A DNA stretch of 64,000 nt from Geosiphon pyriformis (lineage: Eukaryota > Glomeromycota > Glomeromycetes > Archaeosporales > Geosiphonaceae). The stretch covers positions 990,166 through 1,054,165 of the forward strand of contig JAAOMT010000129.1 of the NCBI GenBank assembly GCA_016748015.1. Direction: 5' to 3'. The notes under the pieces were generated by a model. It saw only the letters and a list, made by a program, of their open reading frames with translations. It searched no databases and was not told where the DNA came from. Below are positions 28,632-39,065 of this stretch, in pieces (position 1 is the stretch's first letter; every line of letters starts with the position of its first letter). The position numbers were made by a program, and so were the translations under genes.

Positions 28632-31600
28632 ATGATTTAGTATGGAAAATAGCCACGTGTAATGTCAGGTGAATGAACAATTCAGCTAAGCAAGAGGACA
28701 TTATACGTTGGCACAGAGATATGAACAATTTAGTTTCAATTATCACTGAGACAAAGTTAAAAGATAAGGTATGGCCTTAGATTGCTAGTAAGTTTGATGG
28801 TGTTTGGGTCTTCATTTCTGGTTTGAATTCTGGTCATTTTGGTTCTGGTGTGGCGATTGTTATGAACAATTCTCTGGCCAGGCACGTGTGCAAAGTTTCT
28901 GAGGTCCCTGGTCGCCTTATTTCTGTCAAGTTGCTTTTTAGGAATAAACTCTTGGTTTCTTTTTTGGGTCTGTATGCTGGTGTGTCGGCTTCGGTGTGCT
29001 TCTCTTAGGCCGATGACGTGAATGCTATGATTGCTAGTGCTGTGAATGAATCATCTTTTGTGGTCTTAGGTGGTAACTTCAATGAAGATGGTTTGCATAG
29101 AAGTGCCAGTTTCAGGAAGTGTGGTAGCTTGGGTCTGGTCAACTCTCTTGTCTGCAGTCCGTTTGTAAAAGTTCCAACTTGAAGTAATTTCCAGAGTGTG
29201 ACGAAGACAATTGATTATTTTTTTGTATCTCCCAATTTGGTCAATGCTATTGTGGATCGTGATGTTCTGGATGTGTCCGACTTCTTTGATACTAACCATC
29301 AAGCCATTTCTGTGTCGATTGGTTTAGGTGGTCTCTTGGATATGCGTTTGTGTTCTGTTTGCAAGCAGGCCAATAGAGATCGTTGGAAGTACGATTTTAA
29401 GGATGCTTGTGTTGCCTTGTGGTTGAGATTCAGGGAGGCCACAGCAGTGAATGCTGCCATGTTCTCTGATGATTTCTTGGCTGCCAGGGATCTGTTGGAT
29501 TTGGATGCGATGTGGGATGTTGTTCAAAAAACTATGTGTTTCTCAGCAAGTGAAGTTTTCAGAAAAAAATGGTTTAAAGATTATGATGGCATTTTTACTA
29601 AGCATTCGTCCAGGTTCCATAAGCTAGAACTTTTAGTGTCTAAGTTGGTCAAAGCTTCCCATTCTGTTGATTGTGATGTGTTTGTATTGCTGCTTGATAC
29701 TTGGAAAGTGCTTGATTCTGCTGGTGCTGCTGTGGTAAGGTCTCTTTTTTTCTCAAAGTCTCCTTTTGACAACATTTGTTCAGTTCTGTCCAAAGCCAGG
29801 AAGTCTTATTGTGCCTCAAAGTTATTGGAATCGAAACGTGCTAAAGAGTCGCAGATTAGATCTGCTGTGGACAAAAGGATGGAAACCTTTGAATCTAATA
29901 AGAGTCACACTATTAGAAGCGTCTTGGAGAAGCCTTTTCACAAGGTGGTTTTGGATCATTTGGTGGTTGGTAATGAGCTGTATTTGGAACCTGATCATGT
30001 TAAAAAGAAAGTGGATAAGATTATGGAGGGGTGGATTCGTAAATGTGGTATGGCCCTTGATGTTCCTGGGAATTGGGCTAACCAATATTGGCCTTTGAAT
30101 TACATGTTTAATGATGCTTTTTTAGATGTGATGAGCTGTGTTAGTTTTGATGAGATGTCTGGTGTGGTCTCTGTTCTACCTGATGGGAAGGCTGTTGGTC
30201 TCTCAGGCATCTCCAATAAACTTTGAAAGCACTGTAATAAATCTGTTCTCGATATGCTCTTAGTGCTTATTAATTCTTGTCTTCATGGTGAGTCTGTGCC
30301 TGGTGCTTGGAAGAAAGCCTGGGTGTCGATGATTCCCAAACCTTATGAATAGGAGGGTGTGCTTACAAACACTCATCCTATTGCTCTGATTGAGATGGCT
30401 CGAAAAATTCTTTCCAAGATTCTCTCTGATAGGATCTCTTTGGCATGTAGCAAGTTTGACATTCTTTGTGGGGACAATTTTTCAGTTCTCAAAGGCACTA
30501 CAACTCAGTTTTCCATTTTTGCGATTGGTTCGGTGATCGAGGATGCTCTTGAAAAAAACCGGGAGCTCTGGCTGATTTTACAAGACATGCAGAAAGTGTA
30601 TGACTTGGTTGGTTGGGATCATCTTAAGAAAAGTTTGGTTAGGATAAAAATGTACTGCCAGTTTATTAGGTTTTTTGGGAATATTCATGGTGGTCGTACA
30701 AACCGGGTTATGACTGATTTTGGGTTAACGGATGGTTATCATATACACAATGACCTGAACCAAGGGGAGGTGTTTTTGTCTCTTCTTTGGCATATATTTT
30801 ATGATCCTCTCTTGTGCAAAGTTAAGAGGCAGGAGAGTGTGTGTGGTTATAGATTAAATTCTTATTTTGTTGCTAAGATGGGCCGTGTGGAGTCTCAGGC
30901 TGGTTTGTCATTTTTCTTCGCTGCAGGCACTTTTGTGGATGATATGATCTGGGTGGGTAGCAGTCAGACTGCCACTCAACACATTTTTGATGTGGCTAGT
31001 GAGTTCTTTTGCATCAATGATATTTTAATTAATAATGATAAGACTGTGGCCATTCCAATTAATAGCCATGCCAGTGCATCTTCTCTTTTCATCAGTGGAT
31101 CCCCTATTTCTATAGCTAAGCCAGGCGAATCTCATCATTATCTGGGTATCTTCGTGTCTTCTGAGAGACTGTCGAAGTCCAGCCTGGCAAAAGCCCATTT
31201 AAATGTTTGTTTTTTTATCAACTTGGTTCTAAGAAAAGCCATATCAGACAAACAATTTCTTTATTTAGTGTCAGCTGTTCTCCACCCCATCATCGGTTAT
31301 AGAACTCAGTTTAGTTTTGTTTCTGTCAGTATGTGTAATAAATGGGACGCTTTGATTCGTAGGGGCTTGAAATCCAAGTCTGGATTGCCTCTTGATTTTC
31401 CTAGTGACATGATCCATCATCTCTCATTCTATGGGTTGAAATCTTTTGTCCAGATTCAATCAGAAAGTAAGGTTGCTTCCCTTATTTGTTTTGCAAACTC
31501 AGTGAGAATTCTGGGTCGCCTGTTCTCCCACAGGTCTCATGACTTACAGGTTTCGTGCTGGCACCCTATTCATTCTTTGAGTGTTTCTGTTCATGTACGA

Positions 31601-33169
31601 GTCAGCCCTTTGAATAATTTCTTGGCGAGTGCTGTTTGTGTTCTCTTCGATTGCAAATTATCTTTGAGTGGGTCTTTTGGTAATCCGTTTCAGCTTTGTG
31701 GTGGGGTTCCCATGTCTACTGTTCTCGGTGAGTCTAGATTTGTCAAGTTCCTTCCCTCACTCCGACGATATGGCATTGCCTTTGTTGACCAACTCCGTGA
31801 TCATCATGGAGCTGTGTTTGACTGATACAAATTTAAGCGGTGGAAGAGGTTGGACCCTTGTGGCCCAACTCCTGAGTGGTTCACGCTTTCTGTCGAGTTT
31901 CTGTCTGATACATCTTCTCCTCATGCCCCTTCTCCTGCTTTGGCTGGTGTAGGTCTTCAGAGTATTCTCGCCTTTCCTGGTTTTGTGTTGGTTCATGATT
32001 GGCTTTCCCAAGTTCTTCTTAGTAGCATTTCTGTTTATACGGATGAATCTCTGACGAACCTAGGTACCAAGAATTGCACAGCTGGGACTGGTGTTTTTTT
32101 CAGTGACATTGATCTGGGTTTGGGTGTTGGAGTTTCGGGTCTGCTGTCTTCTACATTGGTGGAAATGCAGGCTATTGCACTGGTGCTGGAGTGTGTCCCC
32201 CGTTCTAGTTGTATTCATCTGTTCTCTGACAGTCAAGCTGCTCTGGATGCCTGCAAGTTGGAATTGGGTATGGTGCATCTGGATTTTCACAACTGTTGTT
32301 GGATCGAATGCCTGCATATTGTAGACATTATTCATAGCAAAAACTTATTGGTTGAATGGCACAAAGTGAAAGACCACTCTGGTGTAATTGGAAATGAACG
32401 TGCTAATGCTATTGCTGGTGCTTCTTCTCACTCGGGCTGGTTCCTTCCTTCCCAATTGCATGCGCACTTCTTGTTGGTGGATGGTGGGGCTGTTTCTGGC
32501 AATTCCAGGCATTTTGTTTGCGATATTTTTTGTTCTGTTAGTCATGTGCACTGGGAGACTGGTTCTGGTTCTAAATTTCTGCCTGCCAGTTTGTTCGCAG
32601 ACGTAGATTGGTTTTGCTCTTTACTGGTATGGCATCCTGACTCACACATGGCCGCTGGCCACACTAGCAAGCCCACAGCAGATGTGTGCAGTTTTCTCAT
32701 GAAGGCATTGCACCACTGGCTGCCTGTTGCTGTTCGTAAATGCTTGTATAACAGAAGATACCCTAGCGTGTTGTGCTTATATTGTGGTGAGATGAAGACA
32801 TCAGATCATGTTTTTTCTTGCAAGGCTGATGTCTCCGCACGTCCTCAGATACTGAATACATGTTCGAAATCTTGGATGGTGCTTTCTGGTCTGTCTCTCT
32901 CTTTTTTCTGCATGCTGCAATTGCTGTCTTCTTGTGCCTCTGATGTTTCTGTATTTACAGCTCTCTCTAAAGGGTTTGTTTTTATTGAGTGGCTTCATAA
33001 AGCTGTCTCTGTTTTCAAATGTTACAAGACTGCTAGTTCAAAAATTGTTGAGTTTGTGCATTCCCTTAGTTTTGCTTTTAGGAATAATATTTGGTTGGTT
33101 AGAGTTAAGCATCATGCGTTTATGGAAAAAAATAATCTTATCCCACTTGACGGTTCGGTTCCTATATAG
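28628..33169 (+). pseudogene. LINE ORF2: endonuclease-reverse transcriptase-RNase H, seven in-frame stops
   Basis: Starts at ATG 28628, overlapping the ORF1 stop as ATGA, and stays in one frame for 1513 codons to TAG 33167-33169. Domains: APE-type endonuclease (28640-29330; ITETKLKD, GGNFNEDG, TIDYFFVSPNL, TNHQAIS), RT (about 30360-31100; PIALIE, LQDMQKVYD, FVDD at 30932-30943), RNase H (about 32030-32430; VYTDESL, LFSDSQAALDAC, HSGVIGNERANA) and a CCHC-like cluster near 32775 (CLYCGEMKTSDHVFSC). Stops: 28670 TGA, 28778 TAG, 29006 TAG, 29180 TGA, 30224 TGA, 30350 TAG, 31823 TGA. Catalytic-type Asp are Asn at 29075 (GDFN to GNFN), 29294 (TDH to TNH) and 32405 (RADA to RANA). The copy is inactive. 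Confidence 0.9.
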
Positions 33170-33445
33170 GGTCCTGGCTCGGCTTCTAGGTTCTTGGCTG
33201 GTGTTGTTAGACTACTTGGTGTGGCTGAGGCTCTTGGTGTTTGTTTTGGCTTTTGTAAACAATGTTCTTTCTTTTCTGGTGTCAGTGATTCCGTTTCAGT
33301 ACATATAACAGTGTAGTGTTGTCTTGATTGGCCTGAGTGGTTGGTCACATGTAGGAAAAGCATGATTCATACTTAGTTTATATCATTTCTTTGGTATATA
33401 GCTCTAAATAGTGTTTGGATCTCACTCATAAAACGTAATAAAAAA

Positions 33446-34210
33446 AAAGAATAAATATTTAAAAATTAAATTATTAAATTATAATTTAATTAGTTTTTAT
33501 ACATATTTTATAAAAACTTTTTATAAATATTTGTTGGTTATTATAAAAAAATTTTTTTATAAATTTAAATATTTTAGTGTAAATTGTATTTATTATAATT
33601 TAATAAAAAATTTAAATTATGTTTTTATGTATTTTTTAAATTTTATTATAAGAACAATAATTATTACTAATTATTATATTAAATAGTGTGATTTATTAAA
33701 TTAATTAATTATATGTTTATTGATTTTTTATTTATTTTATTAATAATTTTTTATATATAATTATTGTTAAAAATTTTGTTTTTAAGAATTAATTTTTGTA
33801 TTATAAATTTTGTTTAAATTTTAATTATATACTATAAAACAAATATTTAATTATTAAATTCTAAGCTTAAAATTGAAAATAAAAGAAATTTAATTATTAA
33901 TAATAATTTTATTTTACTTAATATATATAATCTAATAATATTTGGTTTATAAAATATAAAATATAATTTAAATTTTGTTTAAAATTAATTAGTTTATTTT
34001 GGTTTAATTTTTAATTTGTAATTGTTTTTTGTTGGTTTTTGTAAATTTTTTAAAGTTTTTGGTTTTGTAAGTATTTAATATAGTTTTAATTAATTTAAAT
34101 AACTGGTTATATAAAAAAAAACATAAGTTATACTTATTTTAAAATCTTTTATAGTTGTATTATAATAAATAATAATTGAATTATTCTAGTTATAAAAATT
34201 AAATTAAGTT
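33446..34210 (+). mobile_element. decayed LINE 3' relic
   Basis: T-rich DNA ending near 34200. The stretch 34095-34200 (AACTGGTTATATAAAAAAAA, ACATAAGTTATACTTATTTT) resembles the 33331 tail after C-to-T and G-to-A changes. No frame readable. Confidence 0.5.
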
Positions 34211-35157
34211 TGTATAAATTATTAATTAGTAATTTGGTTAATAATAATTAATAATTTACTATTTAAAATAAATATAAATATAAATTAATTTATAATTTAG
34301 AAAAAAATATGTAAAAAAAAAATTTTTTTAATTTAATTTTTATTTTAAATTTATAAAAATTAAATAAATTTATTAATTAAAACTTTAAACCTTTATTTAA
34401 ATCAATTTAAATATTTTATTTGTGTAATTTTTGTATAATTTATTATATTGTTATTATTAAAATATATTATTAATTAATTTAACTTATTATTCTTATTACT
34501 TAATAAGTTTAATTATTAACTTTAACTTTTAAAACCCTTATAAAATAACAATTTTTATTGTTATTACATAAATAAAAGCTAATAATTATTACTTAATTTA
34601 ATTTATTATTAATTTTAAGATTTAATTTAATTTAAAAAAAGTTTATAATCAAACTTGATAAAATATTAAATTAACCAAATTAAATATAATTGCAATTTTA
34701 ATAAAAATAATTAATTTATACTTTGAAAAATAATTATAATAATTCAATAATAAAAATAATACTACAATTTTTTAATATTATTAAATGTTCTATTATTATT
34801 TTTAATGGGACAATTATGTTTAAAATTCAAATTCAAATACAAATACAAATATTGTATTTTATTCAATTTTCTAGTATAGCATTTGTAACAATAGTATTAG
34901 ATTGACTTGAGAATGCCAAATAAAATTTTCCCTATTTCAAATTTAGATAATGGAGTGGCGGTGAATTTAATTTCGATGTAAAAAACTAATGTTTACTTCA
35001 ATAAAATTTGGGCTGAACTTTAAATTAGAAGCAGGTTGGTTGATCTTAGCAATCAATGCGAGGCGAAGCCTTAAATATTTGGGCTATCAAAGCCACGTTA
35101 ATGTTTTTTAATATCCGATATTTTAATAGAACCGTGCCACCAGCATATTACGTGAGG
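34211..35157. other. AT-rich spacer and upstream DNA
   Basis: No gene seen. Base composition rises from about 34900 towards the promoter of the next gene. A frame at 34723-34905 with Ile-Gln repeats is spurious. Confidence 0.4.
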
Positions 35158-35187
35158 TATAAAACTCGGGATTTTTGTTCCGAGTTT
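35158..35187 (+). promoter_or_regulatory. TATA box overlapping an 8-bp inverted repeat
   Basis: TATAAAA at 35158-35164, about 113 nt before the ATG at 35277. AAACTCGG at 35162-35169 is matched exactly by its reverse complement CCGAGTTT at 35180-35187 with a 10-nt loop. This may be an operator-like site or a hairpin at the start of the transcript; position is seen, function is inferred. Confidence 0.5.
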
Positions 35188-35276
35188 ATATCATCATTAT
35201 TTTAGTCCGAATCGCTACTACTCGAGTAATCTTCACATTTGGACAATAGTCATCTATAATTGTTTTAATTTTATCA

Positions 35277-37174
35277 ATGTTCCCAGAGGAAACCGATGAT
35301 CTCATTACTCAAACACCAACTGCGAACGTTGACTCGAGTGACTCTGATTTCTCACAAGGGGAAACTTCTTCTGGGGAAATCGCAGTTGTAGAAGAGGAAG
35401 AGGAGGAAGCTTGTGGTGGTAGTGGTAGTGGTGGTGGTGGTAGTGGTGGTGGTGGTGGTGGTAATGAGACTGAAGGAATCACTCCAACTGAGGGAACAGA
35501 TGGTTGGGGAGCTTTGGGGTACATGTTCGCAGATTTGTTGTTTAGCTGGCTAGATAGCTTTCCCTTGGACAATACACACACTTCAATAAATGGGGAACAA
35601 GCTACTAATAGTAGCAAGCCTCATCCAAACAATAAAAATACTTCAATAATAGACATTCCATTACAGTTTATAGATTTATTAACTTATCCTGATGTTGATC
35701 CAAATGCCTCCAAAAAAGCATCTTTCGCAGGTTTGCTTAAAAAATGTTTCGCTCATACAACGTAAATTAATTTTGCTACCAACACTAATTTTGATTTCAT
35801 TTATAGTGTTACGAGAGATCTCGTTTGTAAAACAACGAAGACAGGTTCTTTTCGGGTTAAGCCTATCTATGTTAATAGTTAGACTATGCTCTTGGGATCT
35901 TTTCTTTGTTTTATTATTTGCAGCCAATTGTGGAATGTTATTCCTGATGAAGAATTCCGGCAAAGTTAATGTGACGATGGCCAAAAGGTTTGTCGGGAAT
36001 TCTTGTCTACTTCACTTGACTTTCTTACCCTTAATCTGGATAATTCACGATTAATATTTAACATATATAGAGCCGTCCGTCAACGAATTGTGTGGGCAAA
36101 ACAGTGGGCCGGTTCATTCTTACGTAAAAAAGCAACCTCTAGCAGTAATCCAAACTCAAATAATCATCTATCTCCTTCTCCGAGTTCTACCAGTAAAACG
36201 AGGGGATTTGATGGAAGAGTTAATCCTACAACACCTACTTTAATTATTGAAAAAATTGTATCCCAAGCTCCTATTCAAAGTGGGAGTCTTAGTGATACTA
36301 CACATGGTGGATCCGTCACTTCAAAGTTATCAAATCGTCGTAGAAAGTTTTTTCGTAAAACCAATCATGGTTCTTCAACAGGAGCATCAAAAGCAGTAAA
36401 TGTTCCCAACTCTTCATCAGAGACGGCCTCATTGGCTACCTTATATCAGAATGGCTCAAAGACATCAATTTCTTCTTTGGGAACAATGAATGGGTTATTA
36501 CTTGCATCTCCTACATTAAATGGAACGTCGAACAACTATACAAATCTATCTATGACCTCAGAGCCCGCACAATTATCAGCTCATCTTAATGTCGAGAAGC
36601 ACACATCTAGCTCCTCTTCCATTTCAAAAAGACGTTTCTTTAAAGGAAGGAGCAATACGAATAACAATGCTAGCCTAACTTCTTCATCTGCTCCACCAAC
36701 ATTACCAGAAATTCCTAAATTTAGCTCGCTTAATAGTTCAAACACCACCTTCATTTCGCAACCTTTTGATTTTAGAGTAATGGCACCTTCATCCCCGTCA
36801 ACACACGAGTCCAACATCAATATCAATGCGTCAGGAAGTGAGGAGCTGTTGCCCAATAACAAAATCTTTCAAAGCGTCAAGTCTTGGCCGATCAATGCTA
36901 AGGGTAAAAGTTCAAAATATTTTGTTGATCATGGTCTAATTATGTCTGATCTAATTGCAAGTGATTTAAGTGAAAAAAAGATGGTCGGTGAAAAATACAA
37001 CATTTAATGTCAATTGGAATTCTTATTTTGTCGTCTTCCCCTTTAGCTCACATGATGGATGAATTGCGTCTAAAACAACACCAGGGGTTTCCACTTTCGA
37101 AATCTCAAAGACATCGTAAAAATCTCAGCGCGTCAGCTCCCATCACAAATTATTTAACTGAACTTCCCGATTAG
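35277..37174 (+). CDS. uncharacterised integral membrane protein, Ser-rich tail
   Basis: Four predicted exons: 35277-35730, 35807-35987, 36071-36987, 37047-37174; 1680 nt, 559 residues, phases closing. The acidic N-terminus carries a run of Glu and a Gly/Ser linker of about 24 residues coded by GGT repeats. Exon 2 encodes a hydrophobic hairpin of two likely membrane helices (QVLFGLSLSMLIVRLCSWDL, FFVLLFAANCGMLFLM), followed by a conserved-looking basic segment across the exon 2/3 junction (NVTMAKRAVRQRIVWAKQWA). The rest is long, Ser/Thr/Asn-rich and presumably cytosolic and disordered, ending NYLTELPD. I do not recognise the family. The first intron's donor (GTTTGC at 35731) was chosen because it keeps the membrane block in frame; a frame using GTAAAT at 35758 leads to a stop. 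Confidence 0.65.
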
Positions 37175-37482
37175 GAGAAATATTCAGTAATCAAAATTTT
37201 CATGTTTGCCATTCTAGTTTTTTACCTCCCGTCATCTTGGACATTTTTAATACACTTTTTTTTAGAAAAAAAGTCCATTAGTCAATAAATTTCCTTATTC
37301 CCTATTCAATGTGCTTAAAAAATATGTTTCCTGGTAAAGTTCTTATGATCCCATTATCAAATAATTAATTTTGGAACTATTGTGTGAATCAATATTTTCA
37401 ACTCAAATTTCCCGAGTTTTCGGGGCGATATTTTTGTCAACGTATTTTTTCTTGTATTATTTTACATTTTTTCATTCCCCCC

Positions 37483-37502
37483 NNNNNNNNNNNNNNNNNN
37501 NN
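37483..37502. other. assembly gap (20 N) inside a poly-C run
   Basis: Twenty N flanked by 6 C on the left and 16 C on the right. Poly-C of this kind is otherwise absent from this AT-rich window, so the true length and even contiguity here are uncertain. Confidence 0.98.
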
Positions 37503-37697
37503 CCCCCCCCCCCCCCCCTTTTGCATAGATTTGATACACTTCAATGTACAACAAAACAAAAATTCACAAAAGTGGTTCAAAAAGCGTTAGATGAATCGCT
37601 GTCAAAATTTAAATTTACAAGTTTAAAAAGTAGCCTTTTTTTCAATCACAAAAATTCAATAAAAAATCCCTTATTTATCAGTTAATTGCGTTTTGAA

Positions 37698-39065
37698 TTA
37701 ATCAGTACTATTTCGCAGTATATTCAAGACTTCATCATCGCTTTCCTCGCTTCCAAGATCTTCTTCATGCTCGAAAAGACTGATATCAACGGTAACATCA
37801 CCTTCCTCCATAAACGTCGCGTCTGATTTCGCTAAAGATTCGTCTTGTTCGAATAATTGGCGACCTAAGAAGTTTTATTTAGCTTTATGTGTGAACACGC
37901 AGATCACTCCAATCTCATCGATATTATGCTCAAAATTTTAGACACCTGTCAATTTTAATCGTTTCATTTCTTCACGTTTCAAAGCAGCCGCTCCTTTCTC
38001 CAAACGTTCCTTTTCCAAACGCTCACGCTCAAAATTCTGTTTCCATTCTATGAATGCAGGGATTGTTACTTTGGTTCCTTGAAATCGTGCTTGTTCTGCC
38101 TGTATACAATAAAATGGATCAGAAAAAATTAATAATCCAAGATAATAGAAAGCATACAATCCGAATTTCAAATTTTGATTAAAAAATAGCCAATGAACAT
38201 GACCTCTATTTCTTTTCGAACTCGAGCTTCCTCATCCCGTTTTCTTTGCTCTTGATTTTCTATTACTAATAAACTCAATGAATCTTTTAATAATGATACG
38301 AGGGTAAATACCATTGCCATCCCAGTAGAATCTTCTGCCTGATCCAAAGTACCCAATATATTAGAACCAATCATTTCCCACGCGGAAAAATTGAAACCAT
38401 CAATCCAAAACGAAATTCTCACCACACTTATAACTTCAGTATTTAACTTATCATAATCCTCTGGTGATAGCGAGCCATTTGTTATATCTATTGTTATCTC
38501 GGGAAGCTGATCCGGATAATTCGGCGTGTATTTTATGTGTAACGCTAATATTACTAGGGATTAGAAAATTGGTTAAATATCTGAGAAGTTTAATATAAGG
38601 ACAAATTCTTGGCAGTAAAAATAATGAATAAAATACATGGAATCAGACTATCTTGTTCTTCAGGTGTAACTTTTATTAAAAATTCTCCCGGTCCTATTTC
38701 TGATAAGGAAAAAGCCAAAAAAATTAGAATATATAGTATTTCTTCATGTTATCTTTCAGATATTACGAATGGCTCCATATTAACCCCGAAAGATTGGCCT
38801 TTATTTTGAAAGAACAAAGTACAACTTCCTTCATGACAAAGCAATACGCTCAGACCAGTATTTTACACTACCAAACATTTGATACCTTCCAGCTCATCCG
38901 GGTAAATAGATTTCAACACTTCTAATTCCTGTGCTTGTTCTTCTTTGTAGTCTTGTGCGTAGGTAATAAGTGGGAAAGCATGGCCCAAGTAAAAGTCAAT
39001 TTGGGAGTAAATGTAAAAAAATTATATTGAAAATTTAAATTCGAAATAAAAAACTTACCAGTCAT
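37698..39065 (-). CDS. GIR2: RWD-domain protein, RWDD1/GIR2 (DFRP2) family
   Basis: Binds DRG2/Rbg2-type GTPases and the translation-control protein Gcn1 in yeast (known of the family). Six predicted exons on the minus strand: 39065-39059 (7 nt, MT plus one base), 38951-38886, 38553-38423, 38338-38204, 38099-37946, 37864-37698; 660 nt, 219 residues. The RWD domain opens DYKEEQAQELEVLKSIYPDE and includes the YPxxxP-type stretch KYTPNYPDQLPEI and GMAMVFTLVSLLKDSL. A charged coiled coil follows, then the DFRP2 motif region (ARFQGTKVTIPAFIEWKQNF), RQLFEQDESLAKSDATFMEE and an acidic C-terminus. Length and order match RWDD1/GIR2. The 7-nt first exon is supported by the GTAAGT donor and by the exact family N-terminus. 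Confidence 0.92.

Larger units (their letters stand above)
26650..33445 (+). mobile_element. near full-length non-LTR retrotransposon (LINE), two ORFs
   Basis: A 6.8-kb element with a clear composition change at both ends. It has a short 5' UTR, ORF1 with a zinc knuckle, ORF2 with endonuclease, reverse transcriptase, RNase H and a C-terminal CCHC cluster, and a ~270-bp 3' UTR ending in an A/T-rich tail (CATAAAACGTAATAAAAAAAA). No frameshift occurs over 6.4 kb of coding sequence. GAATAAATA at 26638-26646 and 33449-33457 may be a target-site duplication, but the context is low complexity. Confidence 0.9.

Noticed and set aside
26638-33457. GAATAAATA as target-site duplication of the LINE
   Set aside because: Nine bases shared in very AT-rich DNA are expected by chance, so it is kept only as a weak hint in the element's entry.
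35758-35875. Alternative exon of the membrane-protein gene using the GTAAAT donor at 35758
   Set aside because: It reads VTRDLVCKTTKTGSFRVKP and then stops, and loses the hydrophobic block. The GTTTGC donor at 35731 keeps a long continuous protein.
35930-36060. Frame reading WNVIPDEEFRQS then CREFLSTSLDFLTLNLDN
   Set aside because: Contains a TAA, and the other frame gives membrane helices that splice exactly (35987 to 36071) into the downstream exon.
38609-38809. 66-codon plus frame
   Set aside because: Lies in an intron of the GIR2 gene on the opposite strand, with no support of its own.
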